DNA of 64,000 bases from Unio delphinus (lineage: Eukaryota; Mollusca; Bivalvia; Unionida; Unionidae): assembly GCA_029339505.1 (NCBI GenBank), contig JAQISU010000210.1, positions 15,727,001 to 15,791,000 on the forward strand, read 5' to 3'. Shown here piece after piece: positions 47,235 through 60,719 of the stretch. Within the stretch, counting starts at the first letter, position 1, and each line of letters begins with the position of its first letter. Below the pieces are notes generated by a model. That model did no database searches. It was not told the DNA's origin and was given only the letters and a program-made list of their open reading frames with translations. The position numbers and the translations under genes are program-made.

Positions 47235-47475
47235 TCGTTGTTGTTGTAGGGTTTAATGCCATTTTTCAGTAGACGATTGGCTATACATGGCGGCCAGTAT
47301 TAATGGTGGAGGGAGAACCACCGGAAAGAACCACCGACCCACGAGGAGGTACTGGCAAGCTTTCTCACATACCCAGATTGGCCGAATCTGAGACCCGAAC
47401 CACGCAGACATAGATGAGAAGGCTTTGCTTCGTAAGGGAAAACGCCTTGGACCACTCTTACACCCGTGAACCCTA
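47235..47475 (-). mobile_element. tRNA-derived SINE, family B (reverse)
   Basis: Better preserved than its paralogue at 30110: GGCGGCCAGTATTAATGGTG, AGGTACTGGCAAGCTTTCTC, GAGACCCGAACCACGCAGAC, TTGGACCACTCT. Confidence 0.85.
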
Positions 47476-48309
47476 CCATGAAATGCGTTAAACGTCTCGT
47501 AGGTAAACTAAGACAAATGCGTGAATACTATATCCGACGTAGTTTGCAAATTAATACCATACTGTGTTTTTTTTAGGTGTACATGCGCTTTGCATATATT
47601 CTAGATTCATTTCGACTGATGCTGGTTTGAAATGTATTACCATTATATAGCACAAGACTGGTTAAGCATGGCAGACTGTAAAATGGTAGATAAATATTTA
47701 TTTATGCCAAATACATTAGTCTTTTATACACAAGCTGTAATGTTAATATTTAGTTGTAGCTATCACTTGATTTCAACTGGATGTTTATTTGCCTTGAATG
47801 TAATAATAAAAGCAGCGGTAACAGTAAGGTGGTTGATTATTTGGTCGGAAACTGAGAATAAAAATGGGCAAAATGAGGATTTGAGCTCGTAATTGTTGTA
47901 TGTGCTGGATTGTTATTTTGAGAGATAACTAAATGAAAAACGATGAATGCAAACGTTGGGAGTTTTTCATTACTAAAGTCCAATAAATGAACTTAAATAT
48001 ATTTATACAAAAAAGGAAGTTTATGAATACTAAAGTCAGATAAATAAGATGAAGAACAAGTTTGCAAATACTGCTATTTTAATTATTAAAATCAAATAAG
48101 TAAACAAACATATATACGTGCAAAATTGTAGTTTTGTGATGAGATTTTGATTTTCTTTATTTTGCCCTATAACTCTGAACAATGTCATCAACTACCTGCA
48201 TTACGGGATTTACCCCATTGAAGCCTAGGCTCATACAGTATATGGTGTATAATTCCGAAGGTTGTATTATGAGGAATTTTTGCAACTTATGCAAGTATAA
48301 ATCTTTATA

Positions 48310-48715
48310 TACTTATAAAAATACGCAAATTGCATACATCACGTGTGTTCACATTGGGGGTAATTGACTACAGCCTGATCAATATATTAAGCATGTATCT
48401 ATCTAGCTATGGAGATACGTATTCATATTGGCTGTGTTTACACTAGGGGTATGGGCTTACAGCCTGGTCAATACATCAGGCATGTATCGGTGTAACTAAG
48501 GAGATACGTATTCATATTGGCTGTGTTCACACTAGGGGTAGGGATTTACAGCCTAATCAATATCTTAGGCATGTATCGGTGTAACTAAGGAGATACGTAT
48601 TCATATTGGCTATGTTCACATTGGGGGTTGAGGATTACAGCCTGATCAATATATTAAGCATGTATCGGTCTAGCTAAGGAGATACGTATTCATATTGCAT
48701 GTGTTCAAAATATGG
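48310..48715 (+). repeat. 89-bp tandem repeat, about 4.5 copies
   Basis: Unit blocks: GTGTTCACACTAGGGGTAGG, TTACAGCCTGGTCAATA, GCATGTATCGGTGTAACTAA and GGAGATACGTATTCATATTG. Also at 60720-61090. Confidence 0.92.
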
Positions 48716-49429
48716 AAGTATTATCAGGTCGATCTATTTTTCAGATAACATTTTAACAAAAAAATAATCATTTATACATAATCATATTCACCATTACCAT
48801 TACGGGAATTCCTATCTAGTCACTGTATCAAGTGATATTGGAATTACAGTACTGTCGAAGTAATTTGTTTTATGGTAATGACACGCACGCAGATAATATC
48901 TGAGTTCAGAAAAAACTTGAGTGTAGGACAGTGCCTGATAAGCATTCTGGTGCATTCATTTGTTGACATGAAAATAATATTGTTTTGGGATTTAATTTGT
49001 TGGGAAGGAGGGAATAAAGAAACACTGGGTAAGGGACTCCTCCATAAATTCCAGTCTGATTATTAAGCCTTCAGGTGTTCGTACATTCAGCCACGCACAA
49101 CGTAAGTATGCTCTTTTCATCGTCCTTAATCAACTACGTCCTATTCTCAATGGCATAAGATATGCACAGAGATTGATCTGGCCCTGTTAATACATGAACC
49201 GTATATATTTAGTGACAAACCAAAAAGGACGACGGACGATAGACGTACGGCCATACCAGGACTTTAGTTGACTTCAATTAACGTAAGACAAATTACAAAT
49301 TTGTGAAGACTCTTTCCCACTTTGTTTGGAAAGCAATATTATATATTATTTATTAGACTTATTTTGGATGCTGTCGATCTGAAGTTCATTGTCATTGTAT
49401 AGGACAAGATAGGTTATATATGGCAGCCT

Positions 49430-49560
49430 GTATAAAGGGTCGAGGAAAACTCGTGGTAAATTATTTCGATCCACGGAAAAGTACTGGCAGTTTTCTCACA
49501 TATACATATTAGCCAGCCCGACACCTCCGCAGACAGATGTGAAATACTGGCTAATGGCTA
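49430..49560 (-). mobile_element. Eroded family B SINE remnant
   Basis: Paralogue of 32165-32300. Confidence 0.6.
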
Positions 49561-50639
49561 CTCATCAACTCTAGACCCCCATTAATTTTGGTATTCTATA
49601 ATAGAACATATTAATTTATGCCTAAGACGTTAGTATTTTATACAGAAACCGATATATCTTCGATAATATATTTAAAGATTTAACAGTAGCTATTCCTCGA
49701 TTTCAACTGGACGTTTGCTGTCTATATTTTGCAGACCGGGCCATCGTCACTGTATTTGGTTAACAAATCGCTTCACCTACGTTAGTATCGACATTTCATT
49801 GAAAATACACGATGGCCACTGTAAAATCGCAGGATGATATTTGCATAATAGCCAAAGATGGGAATCTTTAACTAGAAACGGAAGGTATGTAATAGATAAG
49901 TCATATATAAAAACATTGAAGAAAATTACTAACACATCAATGAGTAAACATGGTGTTCCAAACTATACTAAACACAGTAGATGCAAATTACATAAAAGCA
50001 ATGATAATCATTCCGTGGCAATGACCATATATTGATCCGTGTATGTTAATGAATAGCTTGATAATACAAATGATGATGGTTCCACTTATTTAAAAGGGTC
50101 CCAGCCATTATTTCGATATCCACACGTACATATAAAATTCAAATTATTGGCTCTTATTAAAACCTTCAATCCAACCAATGAATAAACAATCCATTTAAAT
50201 TTCACTTAAAAACCCCTTGGAGTATACTGAAAATAAGTCACAGTAAAGCAGTAACATGCCACTAGACAAAATCACACCTTTGATAAATGAAGTACACTCA
50301 GTTTAGAACTTTAGATCACATTTGGTGTATACCGTGGTGTTTTTTGAAATAAATAGAAGATTTGTCAAAATACTTTAGTTAAATAAGAAACGATTTTTTG
50401 TCTTGCAGCGATGGAACACAGGCATTTAGTTGTTATAAGGTCGAACGCTTACTAGTTAGAGTAAACAGATGACGTCATAATGAAGCCAAAACATAGAATG
50501 ATCCCCTATCGTTCATTTTCATTATGCTATGAACGCAACGAAATCGTAACCTTTCCTAATTCAAAATTTTGACGGATAGTGTAACTAATGTAAACAAATT
50601 GGCCGATGTGCCAAATGCTATGATGTTTGTTTATACCGC

Positions 50640-51706
50640 TTCCAGACTTTGTTTTCTATTCAAATAATACTGAATTTGATTTACTTAATCTACACTGGTA
50701 TGGCACTTTACACATAGTTTTATTCCTGTGAAGGGGTTGTGCTGGCATCCTCCTGTATAACAGTACTCTTTTCAAATAGTCACATTTTTATTACTTGTGA
50801 AATTGGGGTTGGGGGTGCATACTAAAGTGCAACACGACTCTATTCAAACATATGACAATGGAACAGCACTCTGATAAAACAGTAACAGAATTATGAGAAA
50901 TCAATCCATGTTCTTTTTAGTAAACACAGACCATAATGGTGGTACAATCTGATATCCTAGGAAGGTGGAACAGATTAAAATAAATCTGCACTCTATGAAC
51001 AAAAGAGGTCTCACTAGGAGTTTACAACAAGGAGTTCAGGAAAAGTTGCAGTCTCTCCCGAAAGCATATTTAAGTCACAAAATGTCTTATAAAATGATAG
51101 GAATTAACACACAAAAAACTTTGACAGTTTTATTTAGTGGTAATTATTTATTATTCTTTATAATTATGTATTAAAATTGATATCATGTACAAATAGCATA
51201 TTTTTTTACTACAATATAGTTCACTTTCATCTATGTCATCATTTGAAATTTGTTCTGATGCTTGACTATGGATCATATTCCTCCACACTAGGTACCACAT
51301 GGTACAAACTACATTGTTCTCCTTCACCATCAATAACTCCAACCTCATCACCATATATATTTATCAATTTATGTAGTTCATTTTCACCATAATCATCAAG
51401 TGCAAGCTTATGAGCAAACCACTGTCTGCAATAGATGCTTGGAGTGGTACTAGTCATGTCTTCGTCTCATGTATACAGCCAACTTGCTACAGTTTATTTG
51501 CATTTTAACTCTTCTGGTCATAGGCAAGAACATATTATGGGATAGCTGATAGTTCTTTAACACAAGTTTGTTATCACCATTATAGCTGGCACTGTGGTCA
51601 ACTTACTATCGCCACTCCTCATAAACGGATGGCACACGAGTATGAGATTTTCAATAAAATGTTTCTTATAATGTCTAGTTGGCCCAAAACGGACATTGTG
51701 CCGATA
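50640..51706 (+). repeat. Segmental repeat block shared with 62.7-63.9 kb
   Basis: Co-linear with 62740-63900 (ACCGCTTCCA, TTTAGTAAACA.AGACCATA, TCACTAGGAGTTTACAAC). Contains the 63-codon leftward frame 51457-51266, paralogous to 63569-63378. It is cut at about 51706 by the LINE. Confidence 0.85.
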
Positions 51707-53800
51707 TGGCTCTGGCAATACGAAGGTTCACCTCGTCGTCAATAGTGACGCTCTGTGGCAGTGTACTGCCAATGTAGGTGAAGCGGTTCACTATGTTTAG
51801 TTTTTGCCTGTTGACTGTGATGTTGGGTTCCTCATATAGCTTTTCAGGGGCTGGCTGATGCAGGAATTTATTCTTCATTGTACTGCTGGTGAGACCAAAG
51901 TTTCTGCTGGAGCAAGATAACAGGTTAACGCTGCATTGCAGGTCGGCTTCTGAGCCAACAGTGAGGACCCAGTCATCAGCAAATAATAAATCGCATATGG
52001 TGTCGGTAATGACATTGGTTTTTGCTTGAAGCCTCCTGGGATTGTAAAGTTTTACATATGTAGAGTATCTGATGCCGACTTTAACCTCCCCGTTTCTGAA
52101 ATCATTAGTCAGCATGGCAGAGAACAATACACTGAATAGTTTCAGTGCTATAAAACAACTCTGCTTGACGCCATTGGTTACTTGGAACTGCTCAGTTGTC
52201 TCTCCATTGTATTCGTGCTTGCATGCCATCGTGGAAATGCTGCACCAATGATGTAAATTTACTTGGGCATCCGTCATTGGCCATTACCTTCGACAAGCCT
52301 TCTCTGCGGACAGTATCAAAGACTCGAGAGCTGTGGATTTCAGACGTTCTTCCGGGTATCAACGAGATATAGTTTGGTACTGGTGCGTTTCAGTTCGGTG
52401 ATGTTCAGTCTTTTAGGAGCCTTCTTTCCCTGTGGGGATCATTTGGTCTGAATGCGGATATTGATCTTCGTAATAATGAGACGGTAGTCTGTCCTGCAGT
52501 CAGCGCCGCACAAAGGTCTTGATCACGCGCACATCTTGCCTGTCCCTCTTCCTGAGAATCTCGAAGTTGATGAGGTGCCAATGATTAGAGCGAGAGTACT
52601 GAGTTCGTTGCTGTTACAGTGACCCACTCCATGGTTTCCTAGCACCCGTCCCAGGCAACGTGATCGCAACCTACTCTTATATCAAAATCTCATAGAATGA
52701 CGAGCTTATCTACCATTGGAACGTCAGCAATGATGGAGTGGAGATCCTCACTGAACTTGAACTTCACTTCATCTTGGTTGGTCATGACTGTTGCATAGCA
52801 ACTGATGCTGGTATGGTGCTTTCTTCCAGACAATAGAGTTAGTTTTTATGGTCTTGACTGTGTCGTTTACTCTAATGGGAGGTTCAGGTCCACTCAGTGC
52901 TGTCTTTACTGCAAAGTCGACACCAGCCTCACAAAGCTTTTCACTTTCTAGGCCGCAGAAACTTTAGTGTTGTATATGGCGAGTTCCTTTCCTATTAGCA
53001 CCGTTCTCCTCTAGGGTATTTTTGCATCGTCTCTGTCTAGTAAGGTCCACATATTCCAGGTGACGAATGTAAGAGGAGCAATGCTAATGTTCTTTGTTCA
53101 ATTTGACGACTGCATTCCGCATGCCGTGCCATGCTAGCTAGGGAATTGTTGAGCAGGCAATGTTAACGCCACCTTTAATAGCCCGTTCTTCATGCCACGG
53201 AGGTACACAGTGCATTTCAGAAGAAGTCTGATCAGTCGCTCAATTGTCTGTCTGACTCGAATGTTGCTCTATGTCAGTGGTTAATGACCCTCCTGGCCTG
53301 AGCCGCCTGTATGGAAGTTCGAAACTGCGGGTGCCAAATGTACCCACGCTTGCCGCTTCATCGCTTGCCTGTCGCCACGGGACTTTAATGATTGATGAAC
53401 TGGGATGGGTGGATGATGAACTGAATTGCGCTGTGTTATGTCAGATAGAGTTGAGTAGTGCGTCGACCCAACTATCTTGCCTAAAACGATATGATAACAG
53501 CCGCATGGCAACTTCGAGACCATCAGAGATGCACATGCATACAGTGGATGACTAGGACGTTCTACATGTGTCGTGGACTTTTGAGCTCTCCACACTGCGT
53601 TGCTGGGAATCGCCTTTTTGTTTGTTGACCAGCTTGTGGTTCCTGCGCGTAATCTAACGAATTCAGTTTTCACATGCTAGGAAGACAAACCCTAACTCAA
53701 CCAGGGTTTAAGACCCGTCGGCTACCCTCAACCTTGTTTAGCTGGCCAGTCAAGGCCCTTTTCCCGGACGTGGCTGGAGGCGCATGCCACCCACAGCGTA
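51707..53800 (-). mobile_element. LINE with endonuclease and reverse transcriptase, degraded
   Basis: Read leftward: 5' noncoding part (about 53800-53200), EEP endonuclease traces (ATVMTNQDEVKFKFSEDLHS, then a GDFN-like stretch in VILxDFDIRVG), and RT (VTNGVKQSC, LLFADDWVLTVGSEADLQC with intact FADD, NRFTYIGSTLPQ). The longest open part is 52277-51675. Its 3' side joins the segmental block at about 51706, where paralogous sequence at 63.9 kb continues uninterrupted, giving an exact insertion or truncation point. Confidence 0.82.
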
Positions 53801-54009
53801 TTGGAGCAGCAGGGTAGAGCTGGGTGCCAAGTGGGGACCAAAGGTGGGCTAGCTAGCCTCGAATTAGTACGACTACTCATCCATACAGAGGTGTTACCCA
53901 CTGCGAGGACACTCCGGACACCCCAACTGCATGAATAGAGACTGCGTGAAATGGAAACTGCACGAATAATATTACAATAATGATAGTAAAGACTTTGCAT
54001 AGCGCGCAA

Positions 54010-54010
54010 T

Positions 54011-54061
<51 letters not shown>

Positions 54062-54102
54062 TAATAATAATAATGATAATAATATTAATAATAATAATAA
54101 TG
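54010..54102. repeat. (AAT)n microsatellite, 3' tail of the adjacent LINE
   Basis: AAT/GAT repeats directly follow (on the minus strand) CTATACAAAGGCATCATT, the end of the leftward LINE, so this is most likely its A/T-rich tail. Confidence 0.85.
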
Positions 54103-54104
54103 AT

Positions 54105-54990
54105 GCCTTTGTATAGCGCCTAATCTTTCAAAGCTCTAAGCGCTTTACATCATCAATAATGATAATGTCTACATTACAGAACAACAATGACAAAAACAAT
54201 GAAATTAGAAAACATAAAAACATGCTGAAAACATATAAGATACAAAAACATGATTAGGTCGCTAAGGTTGTCCCTGCAGTCGAAACAGGTGAGTCTTGAG
54301 AGCACTCTTAAAAGGGACCACTGTGTCTTTGTGTCTAATGTCAATGGGCAATTCGTTCCACGTCACCGGGCCCTGGTGTGCAAATGAACGTTGTCCATAT
54401 GACTTTGTTTACACCTTGGGAACAATGAGTATACGATTATCAGAAGAAGAGCGTAAGGATCTAGCTGGTGTATACACATATGTGAGGCTGGATAGGTATG
54501 TTAGACTGGAGTCTGTCATTGAAATATAGCACAGAGAACAAATTTTTTGTTTGATTCTGTATCGAATTGATAGCCAGTGTAGGGTACAGAGCAGTGATGA
54601 GGTGTGCTATGATCGAGGTACTCTAAAGATGATTTGTGCAGCTGTGTTTTGAACTTTTTGAAGTGTCTGGAGTATATATTGTGATGAACCAGACTGAATT
54701 GAGTTACAATAGTCCAGTCTTGAAAGTACTAATGAACACACAAGTGTTTTTGTGGCATCAACTGAAAGATATTTACGAATGGAACTGATGCGTCTCAATT
54801 CAAGATATGCAGCCCTGCAGATGTTCATGACATGTTGGTGCAATGTGAGAGTACTGTCTAGAGTAACGCCTAGATTCCGTACTGACTGAAGATATAAGCG
54901 TTTTACAACATATATAATGATATGACTAAAAAAAGAACCAAACGAAAACCAAAACAACCCCGATGAAATTAAAAGATAAAAAATCATGCT
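54105..54990 (-). mobile_element. CR1/Jockey-like LINE, 3' end (RT thumb and tail)
   Basis: Leftward frame 55014-54607 carries VRNLGVTLDSTLTLHQHV, YLELRRISSIRKYLSVDATK, SRLDYCNS and LQKVQNTAAQIIFRVPRS, the standard C-terminal block of CR1/Jockey-type RTs, followed by 3' UTR and the AAT tail. Confidence 0.87.
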
Positions 54991-55029
54991 GAAAATATTT
55001 AAGAAAGAAAACATTATAAAGTCTTTAAA

Positions 55030-56060
55030 TCTGTTATAGCAGTCAATAAAAGTGAGTTTTAAGAACAGTCTTGAAAGGGATCACTGTGTTTTTGTGCATA
55101 ATTTCAACGAACAATTCGTTGCACGTTGTTGGGTCCTGGTTTTGCAAAAGAATGTTGTCCATATGACTTCGTTTGTATAGTGGGAATAATGAGTATATGA
55201 TTGTCAGAAGAGATGCGTATATTGAGACAAACCAGACATAATTCAGTTATAATAGTCTAGTCTTGAATGTACTAATGAACACACGAGCGTTTTATTGGCA
55301 TGAACTGAAATATATTTGCGAATGGAGATTATACGTCTCAGCTTAAGATATGCAGCCTTGCATATATTCATGACATGTTTGTGCTACGTGAGAGTACCTT
55401 CCAGAGTAACAACTAGGTTTTGTACTGAATGTGTGAATTTAATATTGGTGTTGCTGATATTTATTCTTCGAGTTAAAGGATGGAAACGAGAAAGTCTTTG
55501 TGTTGTGATCAGAATGGTCTCACTTTTGTCATCATTCATCCGCAGTTTGTTACATGTCATCCATGATTTTACATCACAAATGCACCTCTCTACTCCTTGG
55601 ATGGTGGCATCAACTTCAGTTGTGTGGCTCGATTTGTATATTTGGGTGTCATTAGAGTACAATTATTGAGACACTGGAGGATGATCTATGACACGTGAGA
55701 GCGACTGAGTGTATCGAATGCATATACAAGGTCCAAGAGAAGACCCTTATTGAACACCACACCATAGATCAACTGGGCTGGAGTGTATTCCATTTGCAGA
55801 TATAATTTGTGTCCTGTTAATTAAGACGAAGTTGAACCACAGTAAAGCTGTATTGTGCATCCCAATGCATGATTGAGACTGTGAAGTAATATATCACGGT
55901 ATATTTTGTCAAATGCTGCTTACAAATCAGGTACGTTGAGGACTGTAATATTTCCGCTATCCAAAGCAGAGAGAATGTTATTAACTACTTTGAGAAGAGT
56001 AGTTTCAGTACTGTGGCAAGGGCGATATGCCGACTGTTCATTGCTTAAATGACTGTTTGA
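55030..56060 (-). mobile_element. Second CR1/Jockey-like LINE copy (RT palm and thumb), abutting
   Basis: Read leftward from about 56050: HLSNEQSAYRPCHSTETTLL, later YSNDTQIYKSSHTTEVDATI (SNDT where active copies have ADDT), CNKLRMNDDKSETI, VQNLVVTLEGTLT and a second thumb block near 55250-55400. The thumb region is thus present twice in tandem (55.03-55.4 and 54.6-54.9 kb), from two copies or an internal duplication. Confidence 0.83.
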
Positions 56061-56064
56061 CTTC

Positions 56065-58190
56065 AGATGAGACTGTGAATAGAGATTGCGTGAATAGATA
56101 CCAAGACATGCAAAGCCTTATTAACTAGGTATATATTTTCCATAAAGACAATTGTATTCATTTCGATCCAGGTACGGTGAAATTACCAGGAAGTTACTTT
56201 GGATTGAATGACATCAGTTTGATAGTACCCGCATGGTCTCACCCGGAGATGGCATTGCTTTTGCATCAAGACTGATTGAGAATGTACTGTGACGTTAGGA
56301 CACGTATTTACTCCAGAAGTACGCTTCTCGACTACGATGTCTCATTCACTCTGTCACTTTTACTTTGTTGCTGACCACGATGTCTACCAACAACTGTATC
56401 TCTTTATTTGATTTTCTTAAAAATATAAAGTACTAGATCATTTTTTAAAATAATCTACTCTTATTTGACAGCAGCGACCACGATGTCTACTCTTACCACA
56501 GTTGCTACACCTACAAAGGGGATCCTTCCCGAGACCAAAGTATGAGACAGCGCAAACAAGTTGTGAAGTTTAGTGAATCTATATAAACAACAACTGTCAA
56601 GCCTGCTATGTTTCAATTCCGTTTGTGATAATAATTTATGATATTTCACATTATCCCAAGTGGAAGGTTACAAACCGTACAAAAGTTGTATGACTTTAGC
56701 TTTCGACACTTACACATACTTCTTTCTATCGTGTGATTAGTAGATTTGCGTTTTGGCTTCTGCCTTTGTGTGATATATATGGTTTGTTTTGATATGTGTA
56801 TTTTCCTTGAATAGTGTCTAGGTGTGTTCCCAAAAAATAAAAGTAAGGAACAAATCTGAAAAAGTCAGTTTAAATTGAGATTTCTCTTTGCGTATACCTT
56901 TATTCAAGCTGCTAATACATGGCAAATTACATCCGAATTTAATATCAAAGTGAAAGACCTATATACAAATGTCATTGCCTTTAAATAATTCGGTTGTATT
57001 GCTTAGCCATCGTTAATCTTTAATTATTTTTCAAAACGCATTTCGTTTCTAATAGACGATTTCGGGCTTTCTATTGTTGTAACGGTATTTATGTTGTTTA
57101 GTTTGTTGCTGAAATTATCGATAATATAGTCTATAGCAAAGCGCTTAAGTTTCTTCAGTATTTTAATTTCAAGCTCACAAAAGGATACCAGGTTTGTCTT
57201 GAAAGAAGATTGAAACTCCAAGTTACGCGGACGTGAAGAAAAACATCTCTTTGTTACAAAAGTTAGGTGTTGTTGTATTCATTCTAATCATGCTTGCCGT
57301 ATATCTTTGTGTTTTGCATGTCATATTGTTTTTTATTGTAAATATTCACATCAATAGACAGACAACTTGGGTTTTTATCCTTGAGGTTCACTGAACTTGC
57401 TTCGTTAATTCGTATAAATCCCAGATTCACAAGGTTGAAAAGAAAAGAAGAAAATAAAGAAACAAAAAACCTTGCCACTTAATACTGCACCACTCCTGAC
57501 TATACCGATGTGAGTGTGTACGTCAAAATGTTTAAGTGAGATACAAATAAATTGTCAGTTTCAAAATGCGAACCAGTTCTGTGACCGTTCTGTAGCTGAT
57601 GTGGTAAAAAGAAATGGTACGAATACTGTGAAAAATCAGTAGTTGATGTGGTAAGAAGAAATGTTACAATGCACAACGGAGGGATTTAAGTTTACATTCC
57701 AGTCTGCACTGCAATGGGAACAACTTGAGAGCGTATTTATTATTTTGCCATACTACCTTCGTATAAAACATTGCATCACCACTCATCACAAACAAGTTCA
57801 TTTGCTAGACTAATTTTCTTACCGCGTTCACTTCGAATTGACTTCAGTAGCTCTTCACCTAGTTTCGAGATAGGTCGTGTTTCACCGCTAGATTATTTAT
57901 ATAAAAAGAAGTAAAAGTAAAGCAAGAACAATTGTACCCTGGGCGATCCCACGGAACTTATGTCAATTTTAGAGCAAAATACATCACAGCGTATTTGGAT
58001 TAACTATTTTGTAAGAACATTTTAGTCGTATTTGTCATCGATTCACTCTGGTGATATTTTAATATCGTGTACCTTTCCTATGGAATTGATTTTCTAAGTG
58101 GGATGTGTGTTTCTTTGAATTTGTCTAAAGGAAAATATACCACAAAAACAAGCTTAAATGTCCTGATTCTTTTAAAAAGTAGGTATAACG
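56065..58190. other. AT-rich host DNA, nothing recognised
   Basis: No gene or clear repeat. Two near-identical short direct stretches around 57590-57660 (GATGTGGTAA(A/G)AAGAAATG). Confidence 0.5.
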
Positions 58191-58191
58191 T

Positions 58192-58194
<3 letters not shown>

Positions 58195-58279
<85 letters not shown>
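58195..58279. repeat. (TC)n microsatellite
   Basis: About 42 units, uninterrupted. Confidence 0.97.
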
Positions 58280-58282
<3 letters not shown>

Positions 58283-58284
58283 CG

Positions 58285-59185
58285 TAATACGTTTGATTGA
58301 AATCCTAATGGTATATGTTATCTTTAAAAGATACCTCTTTAAAAATGTTAATCAGTAGGCACCATAATTTTCGTTTGTCATGTAATTTGTTTTCCAAAAG
58401 CTACATCGTTACAAATAGTCAATCAGTAAATCGTTGGATGAAATAAAATCTTGATTTTACAAACTTGTACAATTCAGTTATCAGAGCTTTATCTTTATTT
58501 TTGACTGTGTCACGGAAATGTTTTTAAGCATGAGATCTACCGTCTTTTAGAAGGGAAACAAATACAAAACTATTTCAAGAATGACGCGAGTGATCTTGCA
58601 CTGTATAACCCTGCTTTTGGCTAACTTTGAAATAAAAATACCACAACCAAAACACACGTTCGGAAAAATTGTAACAGTGATTGACGCGAGTGACATTGCA
58701 GTTTATAACCCTGCATATGGTGAACTTTGAATTTCAAATCAAAACACACATCTTAGACTGTCGATAAAACAAACATATTTTGCTGCTGCTTGTTTCCCTT
58801 CGACTTAGATTTGTTACAACTTGGCAATATTGTTTGTAGCGTGCGCTGAGAAACACAGGACATCCCTTAAATTTGAGATATGTTAAGAAGTCAGTGGACA
58901 ATAAATATCATACTACTTTTTTATTAAATCATGGATGAATAAAAACAATGAACATATTTCACATAGAATATATTATGTTCTTAATTATCTTTGTTTTGTT
59001 TTCCTTTCCTTCTGTTTGTATAGGAAATTGTGTGATTTTAATTTCATTCCTTCTGTTTTGATAGTAGATTGTGTGGTTTGTTTTCAGGGCCACTCGTATA
59101 CCTCGAAAAGATATTTGCTTTCTTTGCCTCCATTTTCCTTTTCGCTAGACAGACTCATATACGAATACAAATAATATTTCCCATA
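58285..59185. other. AT-rich host DNA, nothing recognised
   Basis: 58570-58720 contains an imperfect 115-bp repeat pair (GACGCGAGTGATCTTGCA / GACGCGAGTGACATTGCA, TATAACCCTGC). No gene. Confidence 0.5.
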
Positions 59186-59189
59186 TTCA

Positions 59190-59480
59190 ATTTCCTTTGT
59201 CGCTATACAGTCCCACCATGTTCAATATCTCTTGTCGCTATACAGTCCCTCCATGTTCAATTTCCTTTGTCCCTATACAGTCCCACCATGTTAAATTTCC
59301 CTTGTCGCTATACCGGCCCACCATTTTCAAATTCCCTTGTCGCCAGAAAGTCCCAAATAACATTCCCATGTTCAATTTCCCTTGGCCCTATATCGCCCCA
59401 CGACCTTTTGCCCCATATAGTCCCACGACTTTTGCCTTATAAAGGCCCAAGCCCTTTTTGACTGGATTTTCCATATGCCC
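59190..59480 (+). repeat. ~35-bp minisatellite, about seven copies
   Basis: Unit CCACCATGTTCAATTTCCCT plus TGTCGCTATACAGTC, becoming irregular after 59380 (GCCCCATATAGTCCCACGAC). A longer repeat GCCCTTTTTGACTGGATTTT occurs at 59450 and 59508. Confidence 0.88.
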
Positions 59481-60719
59481 CATAAATCTTTGCCCCATAC
59501 AGGCCAAGCCCTTTTTGACTGGATTTTCCTTATACCCTTATCGCTCCATATTACTACTAGCGCCTTTGACCACTCGGCCACTCGGGTCCCCTGCCATGAA
59601 CTGAGTTGATTTCCAATATGTAAACTAAGACAAATGCATGAATACTCTTTCACGCAAATTAATACCATACAGAGGTTTAGGCGTACATGGGTTTCGCATA
59701 TATTCTAGATTCATTTCGACTGATGCTGGTTTGAAGTTTATTGCCATTATATTGCACACGACTGGTTAAGCATGACAGCCTGTAAATATTTTGGAGGATC
59801 ATTTATATATGCCAATTACATTGGTTTTTTATACACAAACTGATATCCCTTCGATAATTTTAAAATTTAATTGTAGCTATTACTTGATTTCAACTGGATG
59901 TTTATTTGACTTGAATATAATAATAAAAACAGCGGTAACAGTACGGTGCTTGATTGTTTGGTCCGAAGGGGAGAATAAAAACGGGCAAAATGAGGATTTA
60001 AGCTCGTATTTGTTGTATGTGCTGGATTGTTATTTTGAGAGAAAGAAAATATCGGTGCAAGAACTTGGGTTCCTGAAGTCAGATAACTAAATGGAAAACG
60101 ATGGATGCAAACGTTGGGAGTTTTTCATTACTAAAGTCCAATAAATGAACTTAAATATATTTATACAGAAAAAGGAATTTATGAATACTAAAGTCAGATA
60201 AATAAAATGAAGAACAAGTTTGCAAATATGGCTGTATTATTTATTAAAATCAAAGAAGTAAACTAACATACATACGTGCAAAATTATAGTTTTGTGATGA
60301 GATTTTGATTTTCTTGTTCATTTTGCTCTATAATTCTGAACAATGTCATTAACTTCCTGCATTACAGGATACACACATTGAACCATTGGATACTCATAAT
60401 AGGCCATGAAGTTTGCATCAAGGAGACATGTAAAGTAACGCATTTGTGACCAAGATCAAATCATAGAGGTAATGTAACCTGTACGTAACTTAGACGGTTG
60501 TCTTACGCTTTTGAAATACTTTACACGGACTGGCTTGTTTATAGCAATAAGATTTGCCGGAGAAGGACAGGACACACCAAGCATCGACATGATTTAACCT
60601 ATTGAAGCCTAGGCTCATACAGTATATGGTGTATAATTCCGAAGGTTGTATTATGAGGAATTTTTGCAACTTATGCAAGTATAAATCTTTATATACTTAT
60701 ACAAATACGCAAATTACAT

